Origin: G963677085 sp963677085
Lineage (GTDB): Bacteria; Planctomycetota; Planctomycetia; Pirellulales; Thermoguttaceae
Direction of reading: 5' to 3'
Length of the DNA: 64,000 nt
NCBI GenBank assembly: GCA_963677085.2
Contig: CAXXFH010000004.1
Span: forward strand, 5,022,001-5,086,000
Within the stretch, counting starts at the first letter, position 1. Each line of letters starts with the position of its first letter. The notes under the pieces are model-generated. The model was not told where the DNA came from. It did no database searches and saw only the letters and a program-made list of their open reading frames with translations. Made by a program: the position numbers and the translations under genes. Positions 54,947 through 63,366 of the stretch are shown here, in pieces.

Positions 54947-56095
54947 CTAGACAAACACGTTGGCCTGATGCAACGACATGCCGTTGAGCTGGTAGGGGCC
55001 CTCGTAGCCCGTGTCGCCCAGCATATGGGAAATCAACGCGATCGACAACGGGTAGAACCACGAACCGAGCATGATGTGCGTACGGTTCGGGTCGTCGTCT
55101 CGCAGTTCTTCGTCGGCACGCGAACCGGCCGACCGCCAGATGAAGTGCGGACGAGGTCGCCAGTCGGCCGGCGTGCTGTCGCGACGGTGCAAGAGCCAGC
55201 CGCAGCCGTCGGGGTCTTCGTGCATCAACGCATGTTGCAGATAGGCCCGAGCGGCCTGTTCGAGGTCTTCGCGACGATAGCCGGTCATTTCGGCCAGATT
55301 GGCCATCATATAGGCGCCGTCGAAGTCGGGGCAGTCGGAACCGCCGGGCCAGAACGAACCGTCGGGCAGTTGGCATTCGAGCGTCGAGTCGACGTTCCGC
55401 TCGACCGCCCTCAGCGGCCAACCTTGGGCGAAGTAGATCGGCGTGATGTGGATCGTTCCAAACTGGCCGTTTGCCAGATCGGCGCCAAGTTGGGTACCCC
55501 AGTAACCGGTCTTCTCGTCGAGAAGTTCTTCCAACGCCGGATACATGCCTTTTTCCATCAGGGCGTCGATCTCGCCGTGGCCGAACCAGTCTCGCATGGC
55601 AAACAGGGCCGTGGCACAGGCCAACACCTGGTTGCCGGCCGCCCAGGGATTGCTCCAGTCGTAGTGTCGCACCCAACGATACAGGGCGTCGGCCTCCAGT
55701 AGCGGTTCCATGAATTGCAGATCGACCTGCGGGCGACGTCCCAGCACGCGCAAGGCCCAAAGACACCCGCGTGTACAGTGCCAGTAGGGCTCCATATCGG
55801 CAATGGAACGCGGCGTTTGCAGGTCTTCCGTTCGATTGGAGAAATGGCCTGTGGTACATTGCTTCTGCTGGAAAAACTCGGCCCAGGTGTCGAGATCATC
55901 GTCAGAGAATTTGGCGAGTTCACCGAACAGATCGAGAATATGGGCGGCATGGTACGAGCCGTAAAGGCTCACGCTTTCGCCCCGTTCTTTGCGATAGGCG
56001 CCCGGCCGATCGCCGATTTTCATGGCCTCGACGTAGTTCAGGCTAACCCGCTTGATGCGACGGTAACCGTCGGTTTCGAAGTCGGAAAACGTCAT
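54947..56095 (-). CDS. alpha/alpha-toroid protein of unknown function
   Basis: A protein of 382 residues, no signal peptide. The sequence is helical and rich in Trp and Tyr (YHAAHILDLFGELAKFSDDDLDTW, EPYWHCTRGCLWALRVLG, GYWGTQLGADLANGQFG, LPDGSFWPGGSDCPDFDGAYMMANL). The repeated DGSFW/DGAY and aromatic patterns resemble the (alpha/alpha)6 toroid folds of terpene cyclases and unsaturated glycosyl hydrolases. Start at ATG 56095, overlapping the GH39-like stop by 4 nt (ATGA). As it lies between a glycosidase and a heparinase-like lyase, a role in sugar processing is likely; it could be an unsaturated glucuronyl hydrolase-like enzyme, but that is inference. Confidence 0.75.
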   Translation of the reverse strand: MTFSDFETDGYRRIKRVSLNYVEAMKIGDRPGAYRKERGESVSLYGSYHAAHILDLFGELAKFSDDDLDTWAEFFQQKQCTTGHFSNRTEDLQTPRSIADMEPYWHCTRGCLWALRVLGRRPQVDLQFMEPLLEADALYRWVRHYDWSNPWAAGNQVLACATALFAMRDWFGHGEIDALMEKGMYPALEELLDEKTGYWGTQLGADLANGQFGTIHITPIYFAQGWPLRAVERNVDSTLECQLPDGSFWPGGSDCPDFDGAYMMANLAEMTGYRREDLEQAARAYLQHALMHEDPDGCGWLLHRRDSTPADWRPRPHFIWRSAGSRADEELRDDDPNRTHIMLGSWFYPLSIALISHMLGDTGYEGPYQLNGMSLHQANVFV

Positions 56096-57825
56096 CGTGA
56101 TTGTTCGCCTCGGGTAATCTCGATCAAGGATACGGCATTGCAGGGTAACTGCATGCGTAATGTGTAGTCTGCCGCGATCTTCTTGCGACGTGGTTTGTCG
56201 AGCGTTTCCAGGTCCATCCGCTCGCGAATGGCCGCAATTTGCTCGGGCGATGGCTTTCGGGGGCTGCCCAACTTGCGGAATATCGTGTAGGCGTTGCTGT
56301 GGTTTTCGTCGATTCGCCAATGGGTGACCGTTGCGTCCGTCAGCTTTGTCCAAGGCATGGCAACGTTCAATTCGACCGGAATCGGCGGCGCGAGGTTTTT
56401 GATTTCTTCACCTTCGAAACGGCTGATCAGCATTGTAACGCGGCGATCGCCGTCTCGAGCGGCGATGGCGGTGACCGTCGGAGTTTCGCCATCGACACGA
56501 CTTTCTACCAGTTGGCGGCACTGTTTGGCCAGCAGCTTGTAGCCGCAGAGCAGAGGTTTGTGAAAACCGTTGAGCGTATGAACGGTGCGTTTGCCCTCGA
56601 AGTCGTATTTTTGAGCGATCTCGTAGCCGGAGATGCAGAGGAACAAGTCGCCAATGTTCGGGTTATCGGTTTGCCGCCACTGGAGATGCCTGGCGACTAG
56701 CGTCGTGAGAAACGCGGCGGAATACTGAGAGTTTCGCACCTCGGCAATGGGTTGCTGGGCCATCGTCTTCCCGCCGCCGGACGTAACACCCCATTCGGCA
56801 ACGATTATCGGAACGTCTTTCAGTTGTGAGAATTCGTTGCGAATCTCGACCAGTTTTCGCTGTTGGGCGAGGATGTAGTCCACGCACGGGTAGGGCGAGA
56901 AGGAGCCGCCGGCGCCACCGTGGCCACCGTAAGTGTGAACTGAGAGATAATCGATCGGCGTGCCTCGCTCGCCGGTGGCGTGGTTCGTACCCGACGCAAC
57001 GTGCTTGAGGAAGACACGCCAAGGTTCCACGTTATGGAAGGTTTTGCCACTGGAAAACGACGGCCCACCGATGCGGATCTTCGGGTTCACCCCTTTCACG
57101 CCGGCAGCGAAAAAGTCGTACACCTTTTGATATTCAACGGTATCGGTTGAATGCCAAAATCCCCGCAGGTCCGGCTCATTCCAGCAGGTGAAGTACCAGG
57201 AGGTAACCTCCGGCTCGCCGTAGCGATCGAGGACGTGCCGGGTGAAATCGGCGCACATGGTTTGCCAAAGCCGGTAGTCTTTGGGCACCCCGGTATAGAT
57301 CCGTTTGCCATTGAGGAAAGGACGTTTGCGACTTTTTTTCGGATCGGCAACAATTGGCTCGGGCATCGAAAAGAAAGCCACGACCGGTTTAATGCCGTGT
57401 TTCAACAGCAAGTCGGCACGGCGATCGAAATGGTCCCAGTGGTAGCTGATCGTTCCATCGTCGGCCACCACGACGGCGTCTTCAGGCTGGTTGTACAGCC
57501 GCATGTAACGCTGAACGGCACCGGTTTCGGCAAGCAGGGCTACCAAGTCGTGGCCCCACTCGCCGTCGAGGAACTCGGTCGGATGAAAGACCATGTTGGC
57601 CCAAAACGGTTCGTTCGGGCCGAGCAGCTTCCGCGTATCGACCTGAACACGGACCGGCACAACGTCGTCGGGTTGGCCGGCCGCGGCCGGCGCAGTATCG
57701 GCGTTTCCGTCGGCATACGCGACCGACGTCGGCAACCACGCAGCGATTAGCAGCACACCGAGCGTGCCCAAATGAACGACCCCCATACGACGTCGGCGTG
57801 TATCGGCCAGCTTGAAGTATACCAT
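56092..57825 (-). CDS. GH39-like glycoside hydrolase (beta-xylosidase-type), signal peptide
   Basis: A protein of 577 residues. Signal sequence MGVVHLGTLGVLLIAAWLPTSVAYA after a basic n-region. GH-A barrel motifs: MVFHPTEFLDGEWG, KPVVAFFSMPEPI, the acid/base Glu217 in WYFTCWNEPDL and the nucleophile Glu344 in IIVAEWGVTSGG, an arrangement close to beta-xylosidase/iduronidase (GH39). It is the first gene of the three-gene operon; GGGGGGAG lies upstream of the ATG at 57825. Together with a lyase and a toroid protein it suggests degradation of an acidic glycan. Confidence 0.9.
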   Translation of the reverse strand: MVYFKLADTRRRRMGVVHLGTLGVLLIAAWLPTSVAYADGNADTAPAAAGQPDDVVPVRVQVDTRKLLGPNEPFWANMVFHPTEFLDGEWGHDLVALLAETGAVQRYMRLYNQPEDAVVVADDGTISYHWDHFDRRADLLLKHGIKPVVAFFSMPEPIVADPKKSRKRPFLNGKRIYTGVPKDYRLWQTMCADFTRHVLDRYGEPEVTSWYFTCWNEPDLRGFWHSTDTVEYQKVYDFFAAGVKGVNPKIRIGGPSFSSGKTFHNVEPWRVFLKHVASGTNHATGERGTPIDYLSVHTYGGHGGAGGSFSPYPCVDYILAQQRKLVEIRNEFSQLKDVPIIVAEWGVTSGGGKTMAQQPIAEVRNSQYSAAFLTTLVARHLQWRQTDNPNIGDLFLCISGYEIAQKYDFEGKRTVHTLNGFHKPLLCGYKLLAKQCRQLVESRVDGETPTVTAIAARDGDRRVTMLISRFEGEEIKNLAPPIPVELNVAMPWTKLTDATVTHWRIDENHSNAYTIFRKLGSPRKPSPEQIAAIRERMDLETLDKPRRKKIAADYTLRMQLPCNAVSLIEITRGEQSR

Positions 57826-57922
57826 GAGGGCTCCCCCCTTTGCTCAACGAAACCGCAAGGTAAACGTTGTAACCTCACCGTTCGCGGCGACGTCTGCAGG
57901 ATGCGTCAGAAGCGATAGTCGT

Positions 57923-58639
57923 TTACTTCTTGAAGAACTCGAACGACTCGAAGCTTATTTCGTGAACCACCACGTACTCGGGCAGGCTGAGCACGAAGCG
58001 GATGGCGGCCACGACGTCGTCGACAGCCAGAAACTTCTCGCGCGGCACGGGCCGGTCGCCCCAGAAGTTGGTGTTGGTGGGGCCGGGACAAAGGGTGGTC
58101 ACCCGCACGTTCTTCTCCTTGGCCTGAAGTGCAAAGCCTTGCGAGAACATGGCCACGGCGGCCTTGGCCGTGCAGTAGACCGGTGCGTTGGGGTTTGCCC
58201 GTTTGGCGGCCATCGACGCGAAATTCACCACCACGCCGCCCGTCGCGCCGTCGACCTGCTGGAGAAAGTGTTTCGAGCAAAGGAAGGTTCCCTTGACGTT
58301 GACGTCGATTACCTTGTCGTAGGCGTCGGCCGACATCTCGGCGATGGGGCCGACGATACTCAGCCCGGGCACGTTGAGCAAAACGTCGACCTTGCCAAAC
58401 CGCTGCTTGGCCACATCAAACAGCGCGGCGACCTGGTCTTCCTGGGTGATGTCGCAAACCGAGGCCACTACCTGGGCACCCTTTTCGGCGAGTTCGTTTT
58501 CGGTAGCAGCCAAGTTGTCGCTATCGACGTCGGCGATGGCCAGATTGGCTCCTTCGGCGGCGAGCATCAAGGCAATCGCTCGGCCCATGCCACTGGCTGC
58601 ACCGGGGATGAGATACGTCTTGTTACCAAGTTCCGTCAT
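57923..58639 (-). CDS. short-chain dehydrogenase/reductase
   Basis: A protein of 238 residues with the SDR cofactor motif (LIPGAASGMGRAIA, Gly13-x3-Gly17-x-Gly19) and the catalytic triad Ser142 (NFASM), Tyr155 and Lys159 (YCTAK). ADVDSDN after strand 2 suggests NAD rather than NADP. The usual NAG motif reads NVPG. AAAGGA lies 9 nt before the ATG. Located 98 bp after the GH39-like gene start on the same strand, upstream of it, so it may be in a related transcript; the substrate is perhaps an aldonic or uronic derivative, by context only. Confidence 0.92.
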   Translation of the reverse strand: MTELGNKTYLIPGAASGMGRAIALMLAAEGANLAIADVDSDNLAATENELAEKGAQVVASVCDITQEDQVAALFDVAKQRFGKVDVLLNVPGLSIVGPIAEMSADAYDKVIDVNVKGTFLCSKHFLQQVDGATGGVVVNFASMAAKRANPNAPVYCTAKAAVAMFSQGFALQAKEKNVRVTTLCPGPTNTNFWGDRPVPREKFLAVDDVVAAIRFVLSLPEYVVVHEISFESFEFFKK

Positions 58640-58708
58640 AGGTGAAAATCCTTTGTTTGTTCTGCAAAACTCAAGCCGAAAATAATGATCCGAGTCGTCG
58701 CTCCCAAG

Positions 58709-58777
58709 GGGGCGAGAGACGAGGGGTTAGGGGCGAGCACGGTCCATTTTGGTTTGCTTCTCCTCGTCCCTCGCCCC
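58709..58777. repeat. GGGGCGAGAGACGAGG palindromic repeat
   Basis: 16-bp arms with one mismatch (58709-58724 and 58762-58777). Relative of 41080-41144. It lies between the RraA-like and SDR genes. The IS630 target (CTAGGGGCGAGGGA) matches its right arm. Confidence 0.75.
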
Positions 58778-58794
58778 TAGCCTTTTGACCTTCG

Positions 58795-59502
58795 TCAGAA
58801 ATACCCGCCGCGACGGACCACTTCGGTGGCCGAGACGCCATCGTCGATCCACTGCTTGTAGACCTGTTCGTCCTTCTCAATGCCTTCGGCTCGCAGCAGC
58901 ACTTCGCAAGCGATTTGGCGTGGGATGACCAATACGCCGTCGATATCACCAAAAACCACGTCGCCGGGCGTAATCGACACGCCGCCGATCTGGACAGGAA
59001 TTTGGTAGTCGATCATGCGGAAGCGGCCCAACATGCCGTTGGAGGTTCGATAACGACAGAAGACGGGGAAGTGTTGGTCGAGCACTTTTTGGGTATCGCG
59101 CACGCCGCCGTCGACAATGGCGCCCCGGCACCCGGCGCGGATGGCGGCCTTGGTCATCACTTCGCCCCACTGGGCCGACTCGTCGTCGCCCGTGGTGTCC
59201 CACACCACCACGGAGTCCTGGTGCAGGGCCTCGAGCATTTCCGCACGTTGCTCCATTTCACCTTCGACTGTAAGGTTCTTTGCCCCTTTCACCGTGAATG
59301 CAATACCGGCCACGCTCATTCCTTCGCGCAGAGGAAGAATCGCAGGAGGCAACGTTTGATGCAGCAAGCCGTATTCACGCAACACGTCGTTGACGGCACC
59401 GGTGTAGAGCTTCTCGTACCGCTGACAAAGCTCGTCGTCGGCAATCGCCATCGGCAGTACGTTGGGGGCATGTTCGGCATCAATCCGCTGGTCTTGTTTC
59501 AC
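58795..59502 (-). CDS. RraA-family protein (HMG/CHA aldolase-like)
   Basis: A protein of 235 residues. The RraA core motif is clear: GAIVDGGVRDTQ, VKGAKNLTVEGEM, ITPGDVVFGDIDGVLVIP. Members are aldolases that cleave 4-hydroxy-4-methyl-2-oxoglutarate-type sugar acid products, RNase E inhibitors, or unknown; here the sugar-acid context favours an aldolase or dehydratase role in catabolism, which is inference. The GTG at 59502 is chosen because GGAGGGAGAG lies 9 nt upstream; longer open frame to 59673 has no similarity. AraC-type regulator lies divergently. Confidence 0.87.
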   Translation of the reverse strand: MKQDQRIDAEHAPNVLPMAIADDELCQRYEKLYTGAVNDVLREYGLLHQTLPPAILPLREGMSVAGIAFTVKGAKNLTVEGEMEQRAEMLEALHQDSVVVWDTTGDDESAQWGEVMTKAAIRAGCRGAIVDGGVRDTQKVLDQHFPVFCRYRTSNGMLGRFRMIDYQIPVQIGGVSITPGDVVFGDIDGVLVIPRQIACEVLLRAEGIEKDEQVYKQWIDDGVSATEVVRRGGYF

Positions 59503-59861
59503 AGTCTCACTCTCCCTCCGCGGGTGATTTTTTGCGTATTTGGCCGTTCGGGTGGCAGTGTTCGAAGGATGGCGAGGGCTGGTACACAGCCGCAACAGTC
59601 TCCCGCGTGGCGATCCAACCAGAAAATCTCTGGCCGGCGAGCCGTTCTTCGAGGATATCCCCACTTTAGGCACGCAAAAAGCGAGCGCCCATGGACGAAT
59701 AGCCTATCTTTTGTCTGGTCCGTCTAAACACTTGGGTTCGAGACCTAAGTTGTGGTACAATCTTGTCTTGGGGTTTGCCGATCGGGATGACGAAGGGCAT
59801 CTCGTGGCGACGGTTTTCGGGCACATTTTTTGTTGGCCTTGGTGTCGCTTCAGCGGATTGA
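59503..59861. promoter_or_regulatory. divergent control region (rraA-like / araC-like)
   Basis: A 21-bp dyad, ACTTGGGT-TCGAG-ACCTAAGT (59730-59750), lies in this 360-bp gap. TACAAT at 59756-59761 with TTGGGT at 59732-59737 (18-bp spacer) is a candidate rightward promoter, overlapped by the dyad, as would suit binding by the AraC protein itself. The stretch TTGTCTGGTCCGTCTAAAC upstream could be a further half-site. Support is by eye only. Confidence 0.4.
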
Positions 59862-60710
59862 ATGAGTCCTATGGCAGCAGAACCGAACACGAGCCTCCCG
59901 TTTTCCACTCTAGGGGAACACGATCCCTACGATGCTCTGGTGGGGGAAATCAGTTTCGTACGGCACCGCAAGCCCGACCCGGCTTGGGCAATTAACGAAA
60001 TCGTCAACCGCCGGTACTATATTCTCGGGTTTGCCGCCTCGGGCAAGGCCCAATATGAGTGTGGCGATCAGCGGTTTTCCGTGGGCAAGGGGCATTTGCT
60101 TTTCTTCCCGCGGGGAATGCCCCACTCGGGGGCCAGCGATCCGAAGGCGCCCTGGTCGTTCTACTCGACCGCGTTCGAGTTGCAGTTTCCCGGCGAAATG
60201 CAGGCATCGGCCTTTGGGTCGCTGCCCAACCATGCGGTGACCAAGAACCAATTGGAAGTTACCTCGCTGTTCAGCGAACTGGAGCGACTCTGGATCGCCC
60301 GGGAACCCGGCTTTTTGCTGCGCTGCCGTAGCGTTCTGTTTCAACTGTTGCACGTTTACGTCCGCTGCAGCACAGGCCCGGTGACGTCGGTACCCCATGC
60401 ACGGCGAATTCTTCCCATCGTCCGTTTGCTTCAGGAAAATCTAGCCGAGTCCTACACCGTCGAGGAATTGGCCGAACAGGCCGATCTGAGCCCTTCGAGG
60501 TTTCGAGTGCTCTTCAAGCAACTTTCCGGCCACCCGGTGGTTCGCTATCAGAACTGGCTTCGTGTGAACAAGGCGAAAGACCTGCTGCTAAGCGGCGAAT
60601 ATTCCGTCACCGAAGCTGCCCGACAGGTTGGCTTCGACGACGTTTACTATTTCAGCCGCCTGTTCAAGAAGCTCACCGGGTTTAATCCGTCGTACTACCG
60701 CAACCGCTAG
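59862..60710 (+). CDS. AraC-family transcriptional regulator
   Basis: A protein of 282 residues. N-terminal cupin-like sensing domain (KAQYECGDQRFSVGKGHLLFFPRGMPHSGAS) and C-terminal double helix-turn-helix (ENLAESYTVEELAEQADLSPSRFRVLFKQL and EYSVTEAARQVGFDDVYYFSRLFKKLTGFNPSYYR), the AraC DNA-binding domain. It should control the divergent polysaccharide-use block. Weak SD; ATGs at 59862 and 59871 are both possible. Its stop codon overlaps that of the next gene on the other strand in the tetranucleotide CTAG. Confidence 0.95.
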   Translation: MSPMAAEPNTSLPFSTLGEHDPYDALVGEISFVRHRKPDPAWAINEIVNRRYYILGFAASGKAQYECGDQRFSVGKGHLLFFPRGMPHSGASDPKAPWSFYSTAFELQFPGEMQASAFGSLPNHAVTKNQLEVTSLFSELERLWIAREPGFLLRCRSVLFQLLHVYVRCSTGPVTSVPHARRILPIVRLLQENLAESYTVEELAEQADLSPSRFRVLFKQLSGHPVVRYQNWLRVNKAKDLLLSGEYSVTEAARQVGFDDVYYFSRLFKKLTGFNPSYYRNR

Positions 60711-62230
60711 GGCGATACCTTCGTCTGGAGATGGCCGCCAATCCAGGCCGCTTCGGCGATCACCACGACCGAGTCGTAAACCGGCAGTTGGGCGAAGACC
60801 GTGCCGTCGTCGTTTCGTTTCCAAAGTGTTTTGTCGATGTCGTACACTCGCCCACTGAGCAAGTCGACCCAAACCGGATTGCTGAACTGGAGACCGGGAA
60901 GCGATAGCCGCAATCGCTCCATTTCCGGATTTGTGCCGGGCCGGTCACCGCTGCGCCAGACAGTGATCACCGATGTGCCGTCGTCCGCGCGGTAGCCGAA
61001 CGCCGTATACTTGTTGGCAGCGAGGCTACCGGTGATTTCGGCGTCGAAATCCGTGATCCGTTCCACAGTGGCGTCGAACAATGCGGTAAGGTTCTGGATG
61101 GCCCCGTAGGCCAGCTTCACATGGTGAACGGTTTTGTCGTCGTTGATGGCCAGCAAACCCTTATAATTCGTGCGGCTGGGATACTGCATATCGCAAATCG
61201 AAAAATACGACGAAGGGATGTCGCGCCCTAGATCGCCGAGCATGCGGCGCAACGCCCATTTGGCCTGCCGTTGCTCGTTCCAATCGTATTTGGCGATCGC
61301 CCCGTAGGAACCGCCTTGCGAGGGTGCGCCGTTCTCGCCTTGTCGTAGAGTGATCTTCTCGGAGTACGATTTGACAAGCGACCGCAATTTTTCAACGCCT
61401 CGGTAAGAACCGTCGGGGTTGTACGAGTAGGGATGGTAACTCACCTGGTCGATCAGCCCGACGGCATCGCGCTGCTTGAGTTGCTCGAACACCAAATGGA
61501 CCCAATCGCCGTGGGTACCGCAGCCCGATGTGGCGAAGGCGATTACCTGGCCCTGGGGTTGCTCGCGGCGGATCACGGTGGCAGTGCGCACGAGCAAGTC
61601 GGTGTAGATCTCGACATAGTTGGGCCGCCCGAGCGACAGTTCCGCCTCGTTCCAAACTTCCCACTCATCGACGTGTTTCTTATAACGGTTCACTACCGCC
61701 GCGACGTAACGCTGCCAGGCTTCGGCGTCTTGTTGCGATTCCGGCGAGTCGAGGTTTTTGGTTTTCGGGTAATGGGAATAGAGCGGATTGCCGTAGCACA
61801 GGCAGATCCACGGTTCGACGCCTTGCGCGACCATGTCCTCAACGATTTCGTCGAGCCAAGCGAAGTCGTACTGGCCCTTTTGCTTTTCTGTTTTAGCCCA
61901 ACCCGACTGGATTCGGGCCTTTTTCACGCCCAACGGGCCGAGATATTTCTTCCAGTTCTTGTAGACCGTGTAGTCCCGGTCCATCGTCTCCGCGCCCACC
62001 GACCAATTCGAGGCCTTGATGTCTTGAGCCGTGCGATGACGGATTGTGCCGAGGAGATTGAAGCGTGCGCCGGGCGTGGCCACCACGAGCGATTCAGGCT
62101 GCGAGGCCGGTTGCTCGGCAGCATGCGCGGCAATGAGACCGACGCCGTAGAGGTTTGCCAACGCCAATGCGTACGCCCAGAAACGTCGTGACCTAACCAA
62201 GCCGGAAATGCAGAACAAGATGTTTTTCAC
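60707..62230 (-). CDS. secreted GH39-like glycoside hydrolase
   Basis: A protein of 507 residues. Signal sequence RFWAYALALANLYGVGLIAAHAA. GH-A barrel: KARIQSGWAKTEKQKGQYDF, VEPWICLCYGNPLY, acid/base Glu195 in EWEVWNEAELS and nucleophile candidate Glu299 in LRQGENGAPSQ. The C-terminal beta domain follows (TSVITVWRSGDRP). Similar in plan to the GH39-like gene at 56092. The GTG at 62230 has AGGAG 7 nt upstream. Substrate unknown; secretion and the LamG neighbours fit extracellular glycan attack. Confidence 0.87.
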   Translation of the reverse strand: MKNILFCISGLVRSRRFWAYALALANLYGVGLIAAHAAEQPASQPESLVVATPGARFNLLGTIRHRTAQDIKASNWSVGAETMDRDYTVYKNWKKYLGPLGVKKARIQSGWAKTEKQKGQYDFAWLDEIVEDMVAQGVEPWICLCYGNPLYSHYPKTKNLDSPESQQDAEAWQRYVAAVVNRYKKHVDEWEVWNEAELSLGRPNYVEIYTDLLVRTATVIRREQPQGQVIAFATSGCGTHGDWVHLVFEQLKQRDAVGLIDQVSYHPYSYNPDGSYRGVEKLRSLVKSYSEKITLRQGENGAPSQGGSYGAIAKYDWNEQRQAKWALRRMLGDLGRDIPSSYFSICDMQYPSRTNYKGLLAINDDKTVHHVKLAYGAIQNLTALFDATVERITDFDAEITGSLAANKYTAFGYRADDGTSVITVWRSGDRPGTNPEMERLRLSLPGLQFSNPVWVDLLSGRVYDIDKTLWKRNDDGTVFAQLPVYDSVVVIAEAAWIGGHLQTKVSP

Positions 62231-62252
62231 GATTATTCTCCTGTGATTACTT

Positions 62253-62276
62253 GTTCCCAAGCTCTAGCTTGGGAAC
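62253..62276. repeat. GTTCCCAAGCT palindromic repeat
   Basis: Perfect 11-bp arms with a 2-nt spacer. Same family as 8656-8679. Confidence 0.8.
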
Positions 62277-62401
62277 GCACCTCCACGAAGCTCTGCTTCA
62301 TTAGCAACATGATTCGCGTTGGTTTCCGCAACGCCTGAAACGAACCGGTCAGTAGCGGAATGCCTTTCCTGCATTCCTCGAAGCAGAGCTTCTGGAAATT
62401 A

Positions 62402-62427
62402 GGTTCCCAAGCCGGATCTTGGGAACC
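62402..62427. repeat. GGTTCCCAAG palindromic repeat
   Basis: 10-bp perfect arms around CCGGAT. Same family as 62253-62276. Confidence 0.75.
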
Positions 62428-62502
62428 AGCGGAAATGGAGCTTGGAAACCGGGAAGGCTGGGTGTGGGTATGGCACGTGGCCGTTAGGTTGGTTGGCAGG
62501 TG

Positions 62503-63327
62503 TTACGCTGTCCGTCGCCGGCGCCACCCGAGCAGTCCTGCGGCACCTACGAGCAGCATCACAATGGTCGACGGCTCGGGCACACTTAGCGGCGAGCCGC
62601 CGTCGGCCAAGATCTGAACATCCGACTCGGGCAAGGCAACGCTCCAGATCGAAACGTCGTCGATGCTGCCTTGGAAGTAATATTCACCAGACCTTAGGTC
62701 ACCGATCAACCAATTCTTGTTGGGAATGATGGACGAAGTGGTTGCGTCCGTAGTATCGGTGTCTTGCAGCACGCCATCGACATACAGCGCCATCCCGCCG
62801 CCGCCCGCGACAAACGTAGCGGCCACGTGGTGCCAATCGGTGTCTGGGTTGCCGGCGACGGCGTCTTTCCTGTTGTAGCCGTTGTCGACGTCGAAACGGT
62901 AACCCGCTTGCTGAATGATGTCGAAATACTGGTCAGCGCTTGTGCTACCGGCCGCTCCCACCGCGACGATCCCCTGCGTGCCCGAAGTGCTGCCGAATTT
63001 CACCCAGGCCGAAATCGTCCCGGCCTCGAACTCCGTGCATTCGAGCTTGTTGATCGTTACCACATCGTTGCCGTCAAACGCGAGGGCCGAATTGGCATTG
63101 CCATCGCGATCGGTGGTTGCCGTGGTACCGGTGAGCACGCCGTCGTAGTCGCCTACGAGCGCGTCGGCATCGCCGTCGAGTGCGGAATACCACTCCAACC
63201 CGAGCGGCGCGGCCAGCGCGGGCGAGGCGAGAGCCGCAAGTGTGGCAACAGCCAACGCAAGGTTCCGCCACGAACGGGAACCACGAAACCCTTGCTGACG
63301 AACTCGGCAACAGGCGAATTGGCACAT
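62503..63327 (-). CDS. PEP-CTERM LamG-domain secreted protein
   Basis: A protein of 274 residues with a signal peptide (NLALAVATLAALASPALAAP), a LamG/concanavalin domain (LAFDGNDVVTINKLE, GTISAWVKFGS, WHHVAATFVAGG, MALYVDGVLQDTDT, GSIDDVSIWSVALPES) and the C-terminal sorting tail VPEPSTIVMLLVGAAGLLGWRRRR. PEP-CTERM proteins are processed by exosortase and reach the cell surface or extracellular matrix. GGAG lies 7 nt before the ATG. It follows the partial PEP-CTERM gene by 39 bp on the same strand. Confidence 0.93.
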   Translation of the reverse strand: MCQFACCRVRQQGFRGSRSWRNLALAVATLAALASPALAAPLGLEWYSALDGDADALVGDYDGVLTGTTATTDRDGNANSALAFDGNDVVTINKLECTEFEAGTISAWVKFGSTSGTQGIVAVGAAGSTSADQYFDIIQQAGYRFDVDNGYNRKDAVAGNPDTDWHHVAATFVAGGGGMALYVDGVLQDTDTTDATTSSIIPNKNWLIGDLRSGEYYFQGSIDDVSIWSVALPESDVQILADGGSPLSVPEPSTIVMLLVGAAGLLGWRRRRTA

Positions 63328-63366
63328 CGTTTTACTCCGTTGATTGCGGGTGATTGTCTTCGCGGC

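Larger units (their letters stand above)
62231..62502. other. repeat-filled intergenic region
   Basis: 270 bp between the PEP-CTERM gene and the GH39-like gene holding several hairpins: GTTCCCAAGCT palindromes at 62253-62276 and 62402-62427, and GAAGCTCTGCTTC / GAAGCAGAGCTTC facing copies around 62287 and 62380. They may separate the transcript of the PEP-CTERM genes from the downstream gene. Confidence 0.6.

Noticed and set aside
59728..59755. tRNA T-arm-like hairpin (TTGGG TTCGAGA CCTAA)
   Set aside because: The 7-nt loop matches the T-loop consensus, but no matching 5' acceptor (CCACAAC) or D and anticodon arms occur at the right distance upstream.
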